Source: Ruminococcaceae bacterium UBA3323 (lineage in GTDB: Bacteria; Bacillota; Clostridia; Oscillospirales; Acutalibacteraceae). From it: a stretch of 49,861 bases of DNA. Positions 40,499 to 48,265 of the stretch are shown here, one piece after another (the first letter of the stretch is position 1; each line of letters begins with the position of its first letter). The notes under the pieces were generated by a model. It did not search any database. It was given only the letters and a program-made list of their open reading frames with translations, and had not been told where the DNA came from. The DNA is taken from contig DESD01000047.1 of NCBI GenBank assembly GCA_002361935.1, forward strand, positions 1 to 49,861, written 5' to 3'. The position numbers were made by a program, and so were the translations under genes.

Positions 40499-40656
40499 AA
40501 AAAATGCACAGCCGAAGCTGTGCAATAAAACGCACGCCCCGATAGTCGCGAAACCAATAAAATCCATAGCAACAGTGTGCATTTAATAGAGCGTGCATTT
40601 TTATCAAGTGATAAAAAGACACACTATTGCTATGTTTATATTCATTTGGTTTCGCA
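40499..40656 (-). ncRNA. Pseudoknotted leader RNA of the PIN-protein gene with UUCG terminator
   Basis: The predicted start lies just before an outer helix GCGAAACCAA/TTGGTTTCGC (40646-40655 with 40548-40557). It encloses a 15-bp helix with one G-U pair (40620-40634 with 40565-40579), which encloses an 8-9 bp hairpin (40598-40617). The junction strand GCACGCTC (40589-40596) can form an 8-bp pseudoknot with GGGCGTGC (40532-40539). A terminator TGCACAGC-UUCG-GCTGTGCA (40505-40524) followed by T6 lies 21 bases before the PIN start. The pseudoknot strand's GTGCG can instead pair with the terminator's 5' arm TGCAC, giving mutually exclusive folds. This is typical of a riboswitch or of an RNA antitoxin with leaky terminator. 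Confidence 0.72.
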
Positions 40657-40661
40657 GTTTT

Positions 40662-40690
40662 ATTTTACCAAACTGCAGCCGACAAGTCAA
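40662..40690 (-). promoter_or_regulatory. Promoter of the PIN leader RNA
   Basis: On the minus strand TTGACT (40685-40690), a 17-base spacer and TAAAAT (40662-40667) place the start at about 40655, at the base of the outer helix. The -35 hexamer follows immediately after the T-run of the upstream regulator's terminator. Confidence 0.78.
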
Positions 40691-40691
40691 T

Positions 40692-40750
40692 AAAAAAAGA
40701 AAGGTCAAGGAACACTCTGTATACGCAGGGTGTTTCAAGCCTTTCTTTAT
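40692..40750 (-). terminator. Long hairpin terminator after the XRE membrane regulator
   Basis: The outer stem AAAGAAAGG/CCTTTCTTT and an inner AACACTCTG/CAGGGTGTT stem form a long interrupted hairpin. It is followed on the minus strand by T7, between the XRE gene stop (40805) and the PIN promoter. Confidence 0.82.
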
Positions 40751-40804
40751 CGGTGCATTGAGGATGCCATTCCTCACGGAAAAATGGATTTACAGATATA
40801 AATA

Positions 40805-42067
40805 TTATTTGATACTCTTCCTTTTTTTGCAGTAAAATACGGCTACACTTACGATTTCCGCAATATACACAACTGCAAAAACAGTTTTGATTATATTTAA
40901 TTTGTACATTCCTTCCTGCCAATCCGCAGTTGTAATCACTTTTACCAGTAATTCGCCGTCAGCGTTAAATTCATACTCATACGAAACAACCGATTCATTG
41001 CGATGAACAAATTTGCATACAACATTATTGTTATCATCCGTAATGAAGTCATAATTTTCTGCATCTTCATCCTCTGCTTCTTCCTCAAAATCATCGGATT
41101 CAGCAATGTTGTAAATGCTGTTGAACGTATTTTCCTGTTCAACCTCTGTTTCCATAAGGGTAACAAAAGCTTCTTTATCATATATTTTTCCCTCAGTCAA
41201 CGCAGCAGGATCGCCGCTTTCCGTAATTACATTATATACGCCAAAGGTTATGAACAGCACAACGGCAAGCACAGCAAGAGAACCGGCTTTTAATATAAGG
41301 TTATGCCTGCATTTTTTATACAGAGCATGCAGATTTTCTTTTTTTGCCGTTTTCAGACCTGCAAAACTGCACAGCAGCAGACTTGCAAGCAAAAACGGAA
41401 CAGCGTATAAAGCACCGTATAACATCCAGCTTTTTCCCTCAATACCTAAGTAAGAATCATCAGGGAATATTACAAGAGGCAGGCAGAACGCAGTTAAAAC
41501 AGCAATAAACGAGAGAACACTGCCTGCAATATTAACAAAGGTGCATTTTAGTCTGCCGATTTCCTCATCCCCTGTATTAACATCGGAAACAGAGAAAAAC
41601 GCTTTATTGGTAAACACAAGCTGACACACAAACGAAACGGCAAAGAATGAAACCGAAACAAAAAAACCGATATAGGCTCTGTTAAATCCCAGATTACAAA
41701 CAGCCGCAGCAACCAAACCCAAGATAGCTACCGCAATTACAACACAGCTTCTGTTTTTAAACTCAGATAAGGTAGCTTTTAAAATCCTTTGCTGCTGTTT
41801 TTCGGCTTTCGGTGACAGATAAGCATCATTAGCATTTGATTTAACAGCCTCTGCTGCTTTTCGTTCTCCGCAAAGAAGCTCATCACATGTAACGGAAAAT
41901 ATTTCCGCTATAACAGGTATCAAAGAAATGTCAGGGGAGCATTCATCCCGTTCCCAACGGCTGATTGCTTTATCAGACACATTCAGCTTTTCTGCCAATT
42001 CCTTTTGTGTTAATCCGTTTGCCTTGCGCAGTGCGGCAATAAACTGTCCTATTGATTTATTTGCCAT
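40805..42067 (-). CDS. XRE-family regulator fused to a multi-helix membrane domain
   Basis: A 420-residue protein. Residues 1-66 form a Cro/C1-type helix-turn-helix (LRKANGLTQKELAEKLNVSDKAISRWERDECSPDISLIP). Residues 105-285 hold about six membrane helices, followed by an acidic extracytoplasmic segment (about 300-385) and a final helix at about 395-413. Such membrane-tethered XRE proteins are common in clostridia and are thought to sense envelope signals; targets are unknown. A 12-bp palindrome lies 34 bases upstream (42101-42112) and may be its own operator. The ribosome-binding site is GGAGG (AACCTCCG on the plus strand). Confidence 0.88.
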   Translation of the reverse strand: MANKSIGQFIAALRKANGLTQKELAEKLNVSDKAISRWERDECSPDISLIPVIAEIFSVTCDELLCGERKAAEAVKSNANDAYLSPKAEKQQQRILKATLSEFKNRSCVVIAVAILGLVAAAVCNLGFNRAYIGFFVSVSFFAVSFVCQLVFTNKAFFSVSDVNTGDEEIGRLKCTFVNIAGSVLSFIAVLTAFCLPLVIFPDDSYLGIEGKSWMLYGALYAVPFLLASLLLCSFAGLKTAKKENLHALYKKCRHNLILKAGSLAVLAVVLFITFGVYNVITESGDPAALTEGKIYDKEAFVTLMETEVEQENTFNSIYNIAESDDFEEEAEDEDAENYDFITDDNNNVVCKFVHRNESVVSYEYEFNADGELLVKVITTADWQEGMYKLNIIKTVFAVVYIAEIVSVAVFYCKKRKSIK

Positions 42068-42100
42068 AAGTTAACCTCCGAAAATTCAATTACATTCAGA

Positions 42101-42112
42101 ATACGGCCGTAT
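42101..42112. promoter_or_regulatory. Palindromic operator candidate upstream of the XRE gene
   Basis: ATACGGCCGTAT is a perfect 12-bp palindrome with a GC-rich centre in AT-rich surroundings. It is flanked by an off-centre inverted pair TACATT/AATGTA (42091-42096 and 42113-42118). It lies in the likely promoter region of the XRE regulator, so autoregulation is plausible but untested. Confidence 0.5.
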
Positions 42113-42257
42113 AATGTACCTTCATTCTACAAAAGCAACAGAAAAAATACCAGCCCGAAAACCGTAATTTACTCTCGCAAAGCGAGAATTGAGCCATTAA
42201 AAATTGAAAGCTATTAAAATTATAGCATATTTCAACTGTAAATACTACAATACACAA

Positions 42258-42283
42258 AAAAGGAGCGGATAACCGCTCCTTTT
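42258..42283 (-). terminator. Intrinsic terminator in the groEL-XRE gap
   Basis: An 11-bp perfect stem AAAAGGAGCGG/CCGCTCCTTTT (42258-42268 with 42273-42283) is followed on the minus strand by T6. groEL already has its own terminator at 42441-42472, so this second one implies either a backup or a separate short transcript between 42284 and 42440. Confidence 0.85.
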
Positions 42284-42348
42284 CCAAAAGAAAAATATTT
42301 TTTGCTGTTATATCGGAACTATGTCTAAAGAATTTACGTACTAAATCA

Positions 42349-42409
42349 CGATGCTATCAAACGCTCCACCGGAGCGTTTTCCCAAAAACCTGCTGTTTTT
42401 GGAGCATCG
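42349..42409. repeat. Three-way-junction palindromic element (possible small RNA or intergenic repeat)
   Basis: Outer arms CGATGCT/AGCATCG (42349-42355 with 42403-42409) enclose two hairpins: ACGCTCC/GGAGCGT (42361-42367 with 42371-42377) and AAAAAC/GTTTTT (42384-42389 with 42395-42400). All three stems are perfect. It lies between two minus-strand terminators in a 406-base gene-free gap (42068-42473). No confident promoter was found directly upstream. Confidence 0.6.
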
Positions 42410-42440
42410 GGCAGCCGCAGCAATCTGAATACAATGATAA

Positions 42441-42472
42441 AAAACAAGGTGGCTAATGCCACCTTTTGTTTT
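42441..42472 (-). terminator. Intrinsic terminator after groEL
   Basis: A stem AAAACAAGGTGGC/GCCACCTTTTGTTTT (42441-42453 with 42458-42472, one bulged T) with loop TAAT is followed on the minus strand by T6. It begins directly at the groEL stop codon. Confidence 0.9.
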
Positions 42473-42473
42473 T

Positions 42474-44114
42474 TTAATACATACCGCCCTGTGCTGCGGC
42501 TGCCATAGCAGCGGCATTGGCAGCATCTGCCTGCGGATCTTTAATATCCGTTACGAGGCTTTCCGTTGTAAGCACCATAGCAGCAACGGATGCTGCATTC
42601 TGGATTGCGGAACGGGTTACCTTTGCAGGATCTACAATACCATTTTCAATCATATCGCAATATTCATTTGTTGCAAAGTTGAAGCCGTAACCGTTTTTGT
42701 TTGATGTTTTAATCTTATCAACAACAATTGAGCCTTCCATTCCGGCATTGGCAGCAATCTGGCGAACAGGCTCTTCAAGTGCCTTAAGAACAATTGCTAC
42801 ACCTGTTTTGAAATCTGCATCATCAGTATCAAGAAGAGCCTCAACAGCAGGAATTGCATTAATAAGCGCAACACCGCCGCCTGCAACGATACCCTCTTCA
42901 ACTGCAGCCTTGGTTGCTGCAAGAGCATCCTCAATGCGAAGCTTCTTTTCTTTCATCTCCGTTTCTGTTGCGGCGCCAACCTTGATAACGGCAACACCGC
43001 CTGCCATTTTAGCAAGACGTTCCTGAAGCTTTTCCTTATCAAATTCAGACGTGCTTGATTCAATAGCTGTTTTGATCTGGCCAACACGAGCCTTGATTTC
43101 ATCACCTGAACCTGCACCGTCAACAATAATTGTGTTTTCCTTTGTTACCTTAACCTGGCGAGCCTTACCGAGCATAGCCATTGTTGCATCCTTAAGTTCA
43201 ATACCAAGGTCTGATGTAATCACCTGACCGCCTGTAAGAACAGCAATATCCTGAAGCATATCCTTTCTTCTGTCACCGAAGCCCGGAGCCTTAACGCAAA
43301 CACAGGTAAATGTTCCGCGAAGCTTATTAAGAAGAATGGTTTGAAGTGCTTCACCCTCAACATCCTCTGCTACAATTACAAGCTTCTGTCCGCTTTTAAG
43401 AACAGATTCAAGAAGCGGAAGAATATCCTGAACGGTTGAGATTTTCTTATCTGTAATCAAAAGAAGCGCATCATCAATAACAGCTTCCATTTTATCGGTA
43501 TCCGTTACCATATAAGGGCTGATATAGCCACGGTCAAACTGCATACCCTCTACAACCTCGCAAACCGTATCGGCTGTTTTGGATTCCTCAATTGTAATAA
43601 CGCCGTCGGAAGAAACCTTTTCCATAGCATCGGCAATAAGTGAACCAACATATTCATCAGCGGCGGAAACCGTTGCAACACGGGCAATATCATCGTTGCC
43701 CTTAACCTGCTGTGAAGCAGCCTTAACAGCATCAACAGCAGCATCAACAGCAGCCTTAATACCATTCTTAACAACCATAGGATTAGCACCTGCGGCAACG
43801 TTCTTCATACCCTCTCTTACAAGAGCCTGAGCAAGAAGTGTTGCAGTTGTTGTGCCGTCACCGGCATCATCATTTGTTTTTGAGGAAACCTCTTTAACAA
43901 GCTGAGCACCCATATTTTCAAACGGATTATCAAGTTCTATTTCCTTTGCAATTGTAACACCGTCGTTTGTAATAAGCGGAGCACCGTATTTTTTATCAAG
44001 CACCACATTTCTGCCCTTAGGGCCAAGCGTAATTTTAACTGTATCAGCTAATTTATCAATACCGCTCTGGAGAGCCTTGCGTGCTTCCTCTCCGTAAATT
44101 ATATCTTTTGCCAT
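42474..44114 (-). CDS. groEL: Chaperonin GroEL (Hsp60)
   Basis: A 546-residue chaperonin with complete family features: LGPKGRNVVLDKKYGAPLITNDGVTIAKEI, the ATP motif NDDAGDGTTTATLLAQAL, VAAGANPMVVKNG, and AAVEEGIVAGGGVALINAIPA. The C-terminus AAAMAAAAQGGMY ends in the usual glycine-methionine tail, here a single GGM unit. It forms the double heptameric folding chamber with GroES. The gene follows groES by 18 bases under CIRCE/HrcA control. Confidence 0.98.
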   Translation of the reverse strand: MAKDIIYGEEARKALQSGIDKLADTVKITLGPKGRNVVLDKKYGAPLITNDGVTIAKEIELDNPFENMGAQLVKEVSSKTNDDAGDGTTTATLLAQALVREGMKNVAAGANPMVVKNGIKAAVDAAVDAVKAASQQVKGNDDIARVATVSAADEYVGSLIADAMEKVSSDGVITIEESKTADTVCEVVEGMQFDRGYISPYMVTDTDKMEAVIDDALLLITDKKISTVQDILPLLESVLKSGQKLVIVAEDVEGEALQTILLNKLRGTFTCVCVKAPGFGDRRKDMLQDIAVLTGGQVITSDLGIELKDATMAMLGKARQVKVTKENTIIVDGAGSGDEIKARVGQIKTAIESSTSEFDKEKLQERLAKMAGGVAVIKVGAATETEMKEKKLRIEDALAATKAAVEEGIVAGGGVALINAIPAVEALLDTDDADFKTGVAIVLKALEEPVRQIAANAGMEGSIVVDKIKTSNKNGYGFNFATNEYCDMIENGIVDPAKVTRSAIQNAASVAAMVLTTESLVTDIKDPQADAANAAAMAAAAQGGMY

Positions 44115-44132
44115 AATTCAAAAATCCTCCTA

Positions 44133-44405
44133 TTATTCAATAATTGCAAGAATGTCTTTAACGGAAGCAATTGTGTATTCAACACCGTCTACCTTTACTT
44201 CTGTTCCGCTGTACTTCGTGATAATAACCTTATCACCGACTTTTACGGACATTGGGTTTTCCTCTGTTCCCGGGCCAACTGCCTCAACATTCATAAATTC
44301 AGGCTTTTCCTGAGCTGATGCTGCAATAAAAAGACCTGATGCTGTTGTTTCCTCTGCTTCTGCATGACTAAGCAATACTTTGTCTGCAAGTGGTTTGATA
44401 GCCAT
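44133..44405 (-). CDS. groES: Co-chaperonin GroES
   Basis: A 90-residue lid of the GroEL chamber: MAIKPLADKVLLS start, TASGLFIAASAQEKPE mobile loop, GDKVIITKYSGTEVKVDG, and the ILAIIE end. ATG 44405 has GAGGTGA 5 bases upstream; GTG 44414 overlaps that site and is rejected. First gene of the operon, with CIRCE 36 bases upstream. Confidence 0.97.
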   Translation of the reverse strand: MAIKPLADKVLLSHAEAEETTASGLFIAASAQEKPEFMNVEAVGPGTEENPMSVKVGDKVIITKYSGTEVKVDGVEYTIASVKDILAIIE

Positions 44406-44440
44406 AAAATTCACCTCTATAAAAAATTATTGTTTTCGTT

Positions 44441-44467
44441 TTAGCACTCTTTACTGCCGAGTGCTAA
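44441..44467 (-). promoter_or_regulatory. CIRCE element (HrcA operator) of groESL
   Basis: The sequence is exactly TTAGCACTC-N9-GAGTGCTAA (44441-44449 and 44459-44467), the universal CIRCE consensus bound by the heat-shock repressor HrcA. It lies at the transcription start, directly downstream of the promoter at 44473-44500. hrcA itself is not in the window. Confidence 0.97.
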
Positions 44468-44472
44468 TTCTT

Positions 44473-44500
44473 ATTTTAGCAAGATTTTTCCATTTGTCAA
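44473..44500 (-). promoter_or_regulatory. Sigma-A promoter of groESL
   Basis: On the minus strand TTGACA (44495-44500), a 16-base spacer and TAAAAT (44473-44478) sit immediately upstream of CIRCE, so HrcA would block initiation. Confidence 0.85.
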
Positions 44501-44576
44501 TAGTGTTAACAATTTTTTAAAAAAATATGTTGAATGTATTCTAATTTATAATTAAATTTCACTATAAATCGGTGCA

Positions 44577-44642
44577 GTATCCCAAACAAGCCGATAACCT
44601 CACCACGCAAGCGATTCGCCTCCCTTTAACAAAGGAGGCGAA
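44577..44642. repeat. Intergenic palindromic element
   Basis: The GC-rich hairpin TTCGCCTCC/GGAGGCGAA (44615-44623 with 44634-44642) is preceded by CCTCACCACGCAAGCG, unlike the AT-rich surroundings. Its form resembles dispersed REP-like intergenic elements common in related clostridial genomes. Only this one copy is visible here, plus a possible cut-off one at the window end, so repeat status is inferred. Confidence 0.45.
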
Positions 44643-44664
44643 CAGGTTTACAACTTAATAAATA

Positions 44665-44688
44665 CCTGCACAAATACTTATGTGCAGG
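44665..44688 (-). terminator. Terminator after ispF
   Basis: An 8-bp perfect stem CCTGCACA/TGTGCAGG (44665-44672 with 44681-44688) with an 8-base loop lies just after the ispF stop. The minus-strand tail TATTTATT is only moderately T-rich, so efficiency is uncertain. Confidence 0.65.
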
Positions 44689-44697
44689 CTTTAAAAA

Positions 44698-45165
44698 TTA
44701 TTCAATTATGCAAACTGCGTGGGCAGCTATTCCCTGCTTGCTTCCCGTAAAACCAAGGCCCTCTTCGGTTGTTGCTTTAACGGATACACAATCCGCATCA
44801 CAGCCGCACGCCGCTGCAATATTTCTTCTCATTTCATCAATATAAGGAGCCATTTTCGGAGCCTGTGCAATAACCGTTGCATCTATATTCCCCACCTTAT
44901 AGCCCTTTGCTTTCACGGCATCGGCTGTTTTGGCAAGAAGAACAAGGCTGTCTGCATTTTTATAAGCAGCATCTGTATCGGGAAAAAGATGACCGATATC
45001 ACCCATTGCGGCAGCACCGAGGAGCGCATCGGCAATTGCGTGAAGCAGAACATCTGCATCTGAATGGCCGAGAAGCCCCATTTCATACGGAATATCAACA
45101 CCGCCGATGATACATTTTCTGTTTTCTGCAAAGCGGTGAACATCATAGCCATGGCCAATTCTCAT
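44698..45165 (-). CDS. ispF: 2-C-methyl-D-erythritol 2,4-cyclodiphosphate synthase
   Basis: A 155-residue trimeric enzyme of the MEP isoprenoid pathway. MRIGHGYDVHRF carries metal ligands Asp8 and His10, followed by LGHSDADVLLHAIADALLGAAAMGDIGHLFPDTD. The C-terminal VSVKATTEEGLGFTGSKQGIAAHAV is standard. It shares one base with the ispD stop, so the two consecutive-pathway enzymes are co-translated. Confidence 0.97.
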   Translation of the reverse strand: MRIGHGYDVHRFAENRKCIIGGVDIPYEMGLLGHSDADVLLHAIADALLGAAAMGDIGHLFPDTDAAYKNADSLVLLAKTADAVKAKGYKVGNIDATVIAQAPKMAPYIDEMRRNIAAACGCDADCVSVKATTEEGLGFTGSKQGIAAHAVCIIE

Positions 45166-45842
45166 TATAACTCGCCCCTCTTTTTCAAAATATTTTCTGC
45201 AAGTGCAATATCACTTTGCGTAGTTATTTTAATATTGTCATAATCACCGGGCACTGCATAAACCTTTTCACCAAGGTTTTCAACAAGCTGGCAATCATCC
45301 GTATAATCCCTGTTATCCTTAACAGCTTTTTCAAGAGCCTTTTTATACAGACTGAAATGAAATATCTGCGGTGTCTGGATAGATACAAGATTATTTCTGT
45401 CAGGTGTTCCGACTATTGATAAATCTTCATCTACAATTTTCAGCGTATCCTTTACGGCAACACCTGTTGCGGCTGCATTATAAAGCTGCGCCTTATCCAG
45501 CGTATTGATAATGGCCTTTTGGGTAACAAGCGGCCTTGCACCATCGTGAATAATGATATAATCACATTCATCAATGGTTTCCACAGCGTTCATAACACTT
45601 TGCTGACGGGTGCTTCCGCCGATAACAAACGTTATTTCATCATCTGTAAGAATTCCAGAAAATGCTTCAACATCACATTCCCGGCAAACTACAATAACTT
45701 CATCTATTTCAGGTAATTCGGAAAACGCTTCAACGCTTCTTTCAATCACTGTTTTTCCGCCGATTTCAAGAAGCATTTTACTTTTATCCATTTCCATTCT
45801 TGTGCCGTTTCCTGCGGCAAGAATTACTGCTATATTATACAA
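45165..45842 (-). CDS. ispD: 2-C-methyl-D-erythritol 4-phosphate cytidylyltransferase
   Basis: A 225-residue nucleotidyltransferase of the MEP pathway. AVILAAGNGTRMEMDKSKMLLEIGGK is the CTP-binding loop. IIIHDGARPLV, VKDTLKIV and DDCQLVENLGEKVYAVPGDYDNIKITTQSD are later family blocks. The start overlaps the end of rqcH by 8 bases. Together with ispF it suggests isoprenoid synthesis through the MEP rather than the mevalonate route. Confidence 0.97.
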   Translation of the reverse strand: MYNIAVILAAGNGTRMEMDKSKMLLEIGGKTVIERSVEAFSELPEIDEVIVVCRECDVEAFSGILTDDEITFVIGGSTRQQSVMNAVETIDECDYIIIHDGARPLVTQKAIINTLDKAQLYNAAATGVAVKDTLKIVDEDLSIVGTPDRNNLVSIQTPQIFHFSLYKKALEKAVKDNRDYTDDCQLVENLGEKVYAVPGDYDNIKITTQSDIALAENILKKRGEL

Positions 45843-47517
45843 TTCTTTTTATCCTTTCAAGCTCCGCAGAATTGGGAGTTACAAATTCTGTTTTATAATC
45901 AACATAAATAACCATTCCCGGTTTTGCGCCCGATGGCTTTTTAACATTTTTAATTATAGTATAATCAACAGGAACATTTGATGAATTGCCTGCCTTGCTG
46001 TTTTTAGCAGCAAGCATAGCAGCTTCCCTTATGACTTTATCGGTAAATTCCCTGCCATCATTCTGAACAACAACATGCGAGCCGGGAATATCCTTGGTAT
46101 GAAGCCATAAATCATAGTTTTTTGAGAGTTTGAGAGTAAGCCTGTCGTTCATCAAATTGTTTCTGCCGACAAAGATTTTAAAGCCCTCTTCGCTTTCAAA
46201 TTCCATAGGCTTCAGGGCTTTTGCATTTTTTGACTTTTTATCTGTCTTATACTTAAGATAGCCTGTTTCGGCAAGTTCATTTCTGATTTCCGTAATTTCG
46301 CTGTCTGTTTCAGCTCGGGAAAGACTGTCTATAACCGTTTCCAGATATTCGGCTTCCTTTTTTGCATCCTCAATAAAACCATTAAGTTTTGTTTCGGCAA
46401 TCTGTTTTTTTCTGTATTCCTTATAATACTTCTGCGCATTCTGCGAAGGAGAAAGCGCGGCATCAACCGGAATACGGATTATATTGCAGTTGTCATAATA
46501 ATTTTCCAGATCATAAAAAGGAGCTCCCTTTTCAAGATTATACTGATTGGTTGAAAGCAAATCCCCATATACTCTGTATTTATCCTTATCCCTGCAATCG
46601 GCAAGCTCTTTTTCACGGTTAACCGCCTTTCTTACCGCTCTTTCCTGAAGGCTCTGCAGCTTTTTGAACAAGTCACCCGAGCGCTGACGTATTCTGTCTG
46701 CCCGAACTTTTTCATAATAAAAGAAATCCAGAAGTGCGGAAAAGGTTTCAAATTCTTTCAGCTCCACAAGGCTTCCGTATTGCTTTACAGGCATAAAAGA
46801 AAAATCCATCGGTGTTTCACGGATAACAGCAACGGGAACGGGATGTTCGGCGTACTCTCTGATTTTTTCAATTGCTACACCGTTTTCATATTCCCTGCAA
46901 ACAATCGGAGAAACGCCCATTACAGCATCCTGAAAGGCATTGGAAAGCGTTTTATTGCTTTGATATATTCTTTCCTTAATCCGTTCTATATCATCGTCAA
47001 ACAGATTAAGCTTATTCTGCTGCGGCGGCAAAACATAAACCTCGCCCGGTAAAACACACCGAACCTGAGATTTATTTTCATCTATTCTTTTCAGCGCATC
47101 AATGATGATACCGTCCTCATTCAGAAGAATAACATTGCTGTATCTTCCCATAATTTCAACAACAATCGTAAGAGATACAGGATCTCCAAGCTCATTTACG
47201 GCATCTGCGCAGATTTTGATAATTCTCTCAAGCCCGTTCTGGGTAACCGCCGTAATTCGGGAGCCTGTTAAATGCTTTCTGAAAAGCATGCAAAGCATCG
47301 GCGGCTTTGCGGGATTTTCAGGCGGATAATCCGTAAAATGAATTCGGGCGCTGTCTGCCTTACAGGAAAGAAGCAGTTTTTTCGCTCCCTCTCTTGAACG
47401 AAGAGAAAAAACAAGTTCCTCCTTAGACGGCTGATAGATTTTTTCAATTCTTGAACCAACAGAAAAAGCTTCAATTTCTTTTTTTAAATGATGAAGAAAA
47501 ATTCCGTCTAATGCCAT
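45835..47517 (-). CDS. rqcH: Ribosome quality control factor RqcH (NEMF/Rqc2 homologue)
   Basis: A 560-residue NFACT protein, formerly called fibronectin-binding protein FbpA/YloA. The N-terminal NFACT-N domain begins MALDGIFLHHLKKEIEAF and holds EIMGRYSNVILLNEDG. A helical/coiled-coil middle (about 270-430) is followed by the NFACT-R domain with NYDLWLHTKDIPGSHVVVQ. In Bacillus RqcH recruits tRNA-Ala to stalled 50S subunits and adds C-terminal alanine tails for proteolysis. It starts 2 bases from the Nif3-like gene upstream and overlaps ispD downstream. Confidence 0.96.
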   Translation of the reverse strand: MALDGIFLHHLKKEIEAFSVGSRIEKIYQPSKEELVFSLRSREGAKKLLLSCKADSARIHFTDYPPENPAKPPMLCMLFRKHLTGSRITAVTQNGLERIIKICADAVNELGDPVSLTIVVEIMGRYSNVILLNEDGIIIDALKRIDENKSQVRCVLPGEVYVLPPQQNKLNLFDDDIERIKERIYQSNKTLSNAFQDAVMGVSPIVCREYENGVAIEKIREYAEHPVPVAVIRETPMDFSFMPVKQYGSLVELKEFETFSALLDFFYYEKVRADRIRQRSGDLFKKLQSLQERAVRKAVNREKELADCRDKDKYRVYGDLLSTNQYNLEKGAPFYDLENYYDNCNIIRIPVDAALSPSQNAQKYYKEYRKKQIAETKLNGFIEDAKKEAEYLETVIDSLSRAETDSEITEIRNELAETGYLKYKTDKKSKNAKALKPMEFESEEGFKIFVGRNNLMNDRLTLKLSKNYDLWLHTKDIPGSHVVVQNDGREFTDKVIREAAMLAAKNSKAGNSSNVPVDYTIIKNVKKPSGAKPGMVIYVDYKTEFVTPNSAELERIKRIV

Positions 47518-47518
47518 A

Positions 47519-48265
47519 TCACACCGCCAATACAGGGTTTTTCTGATTTCCGCTCAGAAATTCAACATCAGCGAAAAGCACTTTAAGCTTATCCATAAGC
47601 ATCATAAAAGAATCATGCTCGGTTTCATAATGACCGGCACTGATTACGGCATAGCCCTTTTCAGCGCATTCCAGCATAGCATGGTACTTCATATCGCCAG
47701 TTACAAAGCAGTCTGCATGCTGCATTGCAAGCTCTGTATATTCTTCGCATGCGCCGCCGCCTACTGCAACCATACTGACAGGCTTTTCCGTATCTGTATA
47801 TCTTAATCCGCTTACATCAAGCGTATCGCTTACAAGCTGTGCAAAATCGTCAATGCTCATTTCATAATCCAGATTTCCTACCGCTAAAAAAGAGCCATCT
47901 ATCTGCCTGATATCCTTAAGACCAAGGCGCAATGCAAGATTATAATTTATTCCGCTTTCTGCTGCATCAAAATTCGTATGGGCCGATATCACGGCAATAT
48001 CATTTTCAATGCAGGTGTACACGGCACTACCCTTTTCAACGCTTTTAATGCCGCCGAAAATAACCGGGTGATGGGAAATAATTAAATCAGCCCCAACATC
48101 ACCAGCATATTCGGCAACCGCCTTTGTTACATCCAGGCAAAGAACAGCCCTTTTTACCTCCTTGCGGAATTCGCCGATAAGAAAGCCTGCGTTATCCCAT
48201 TCCTCCTGCGTTTCAAACGGTGCAATGCTGTTTATGTAATCATAAATATTCTTAACAGTAGTCAT
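47519..48265 (-). CDS. Nif3-like dinuclear metal center protein (YqfO family)
   Basis: A 248-residue NIF3 protein. Metal-binding motifs are ADLIISHHPVIFGGIKSV, SAHTNFDAAESGINYNLA, and the C-terminal GHYETEHDSFMML. This form lacks the PII-like inserted domain of the longer YqfO proteins. Annotated in some genomes as GTP cyclohydrolase I type 2, but a physiological role is not established. It overlaps trmK by 4 bases, the usual trmK-nif3 pairing of Firmicutes. Confidence 0.93.
   Translation of the reverse strand: MTTVKNIYDYINSIAPFETQEEWDNAGFLIGEFRKEVKRAVLCLDVTKAVAEYAGDVGADLIISHHPVIFGGIKSVEKGSAVYTCIENDIAVISAHTNFDAAESGINYNLALRLGLKDIRQIDGSFLAVGNLDYEMSIDDFAQLVSDTLDVSGLRYTDTEKPVSMVAVGGGACEEYTELAMQHADCFVTGDMKYHAMLECAEKGYAVISAGHYETEHDSFMMLMDKLKVLFADVEFLSGNQKNPVLAV

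Noticed and set aside
40484..40582. An in-frame upstream extension of the PIN protein
   Set aside because: The stretch is the pseudoknot and UUCG terminator of the leader RNA; ATG 40483 has its own ribosome-binding site and begins at the PIN fold.
42341..42526. A 61-codon minus-strand frame near the groEL 3' end
   Set aside because: It crosses the groEL terminator and the three-way-junction element and has no ribosome-binding site.
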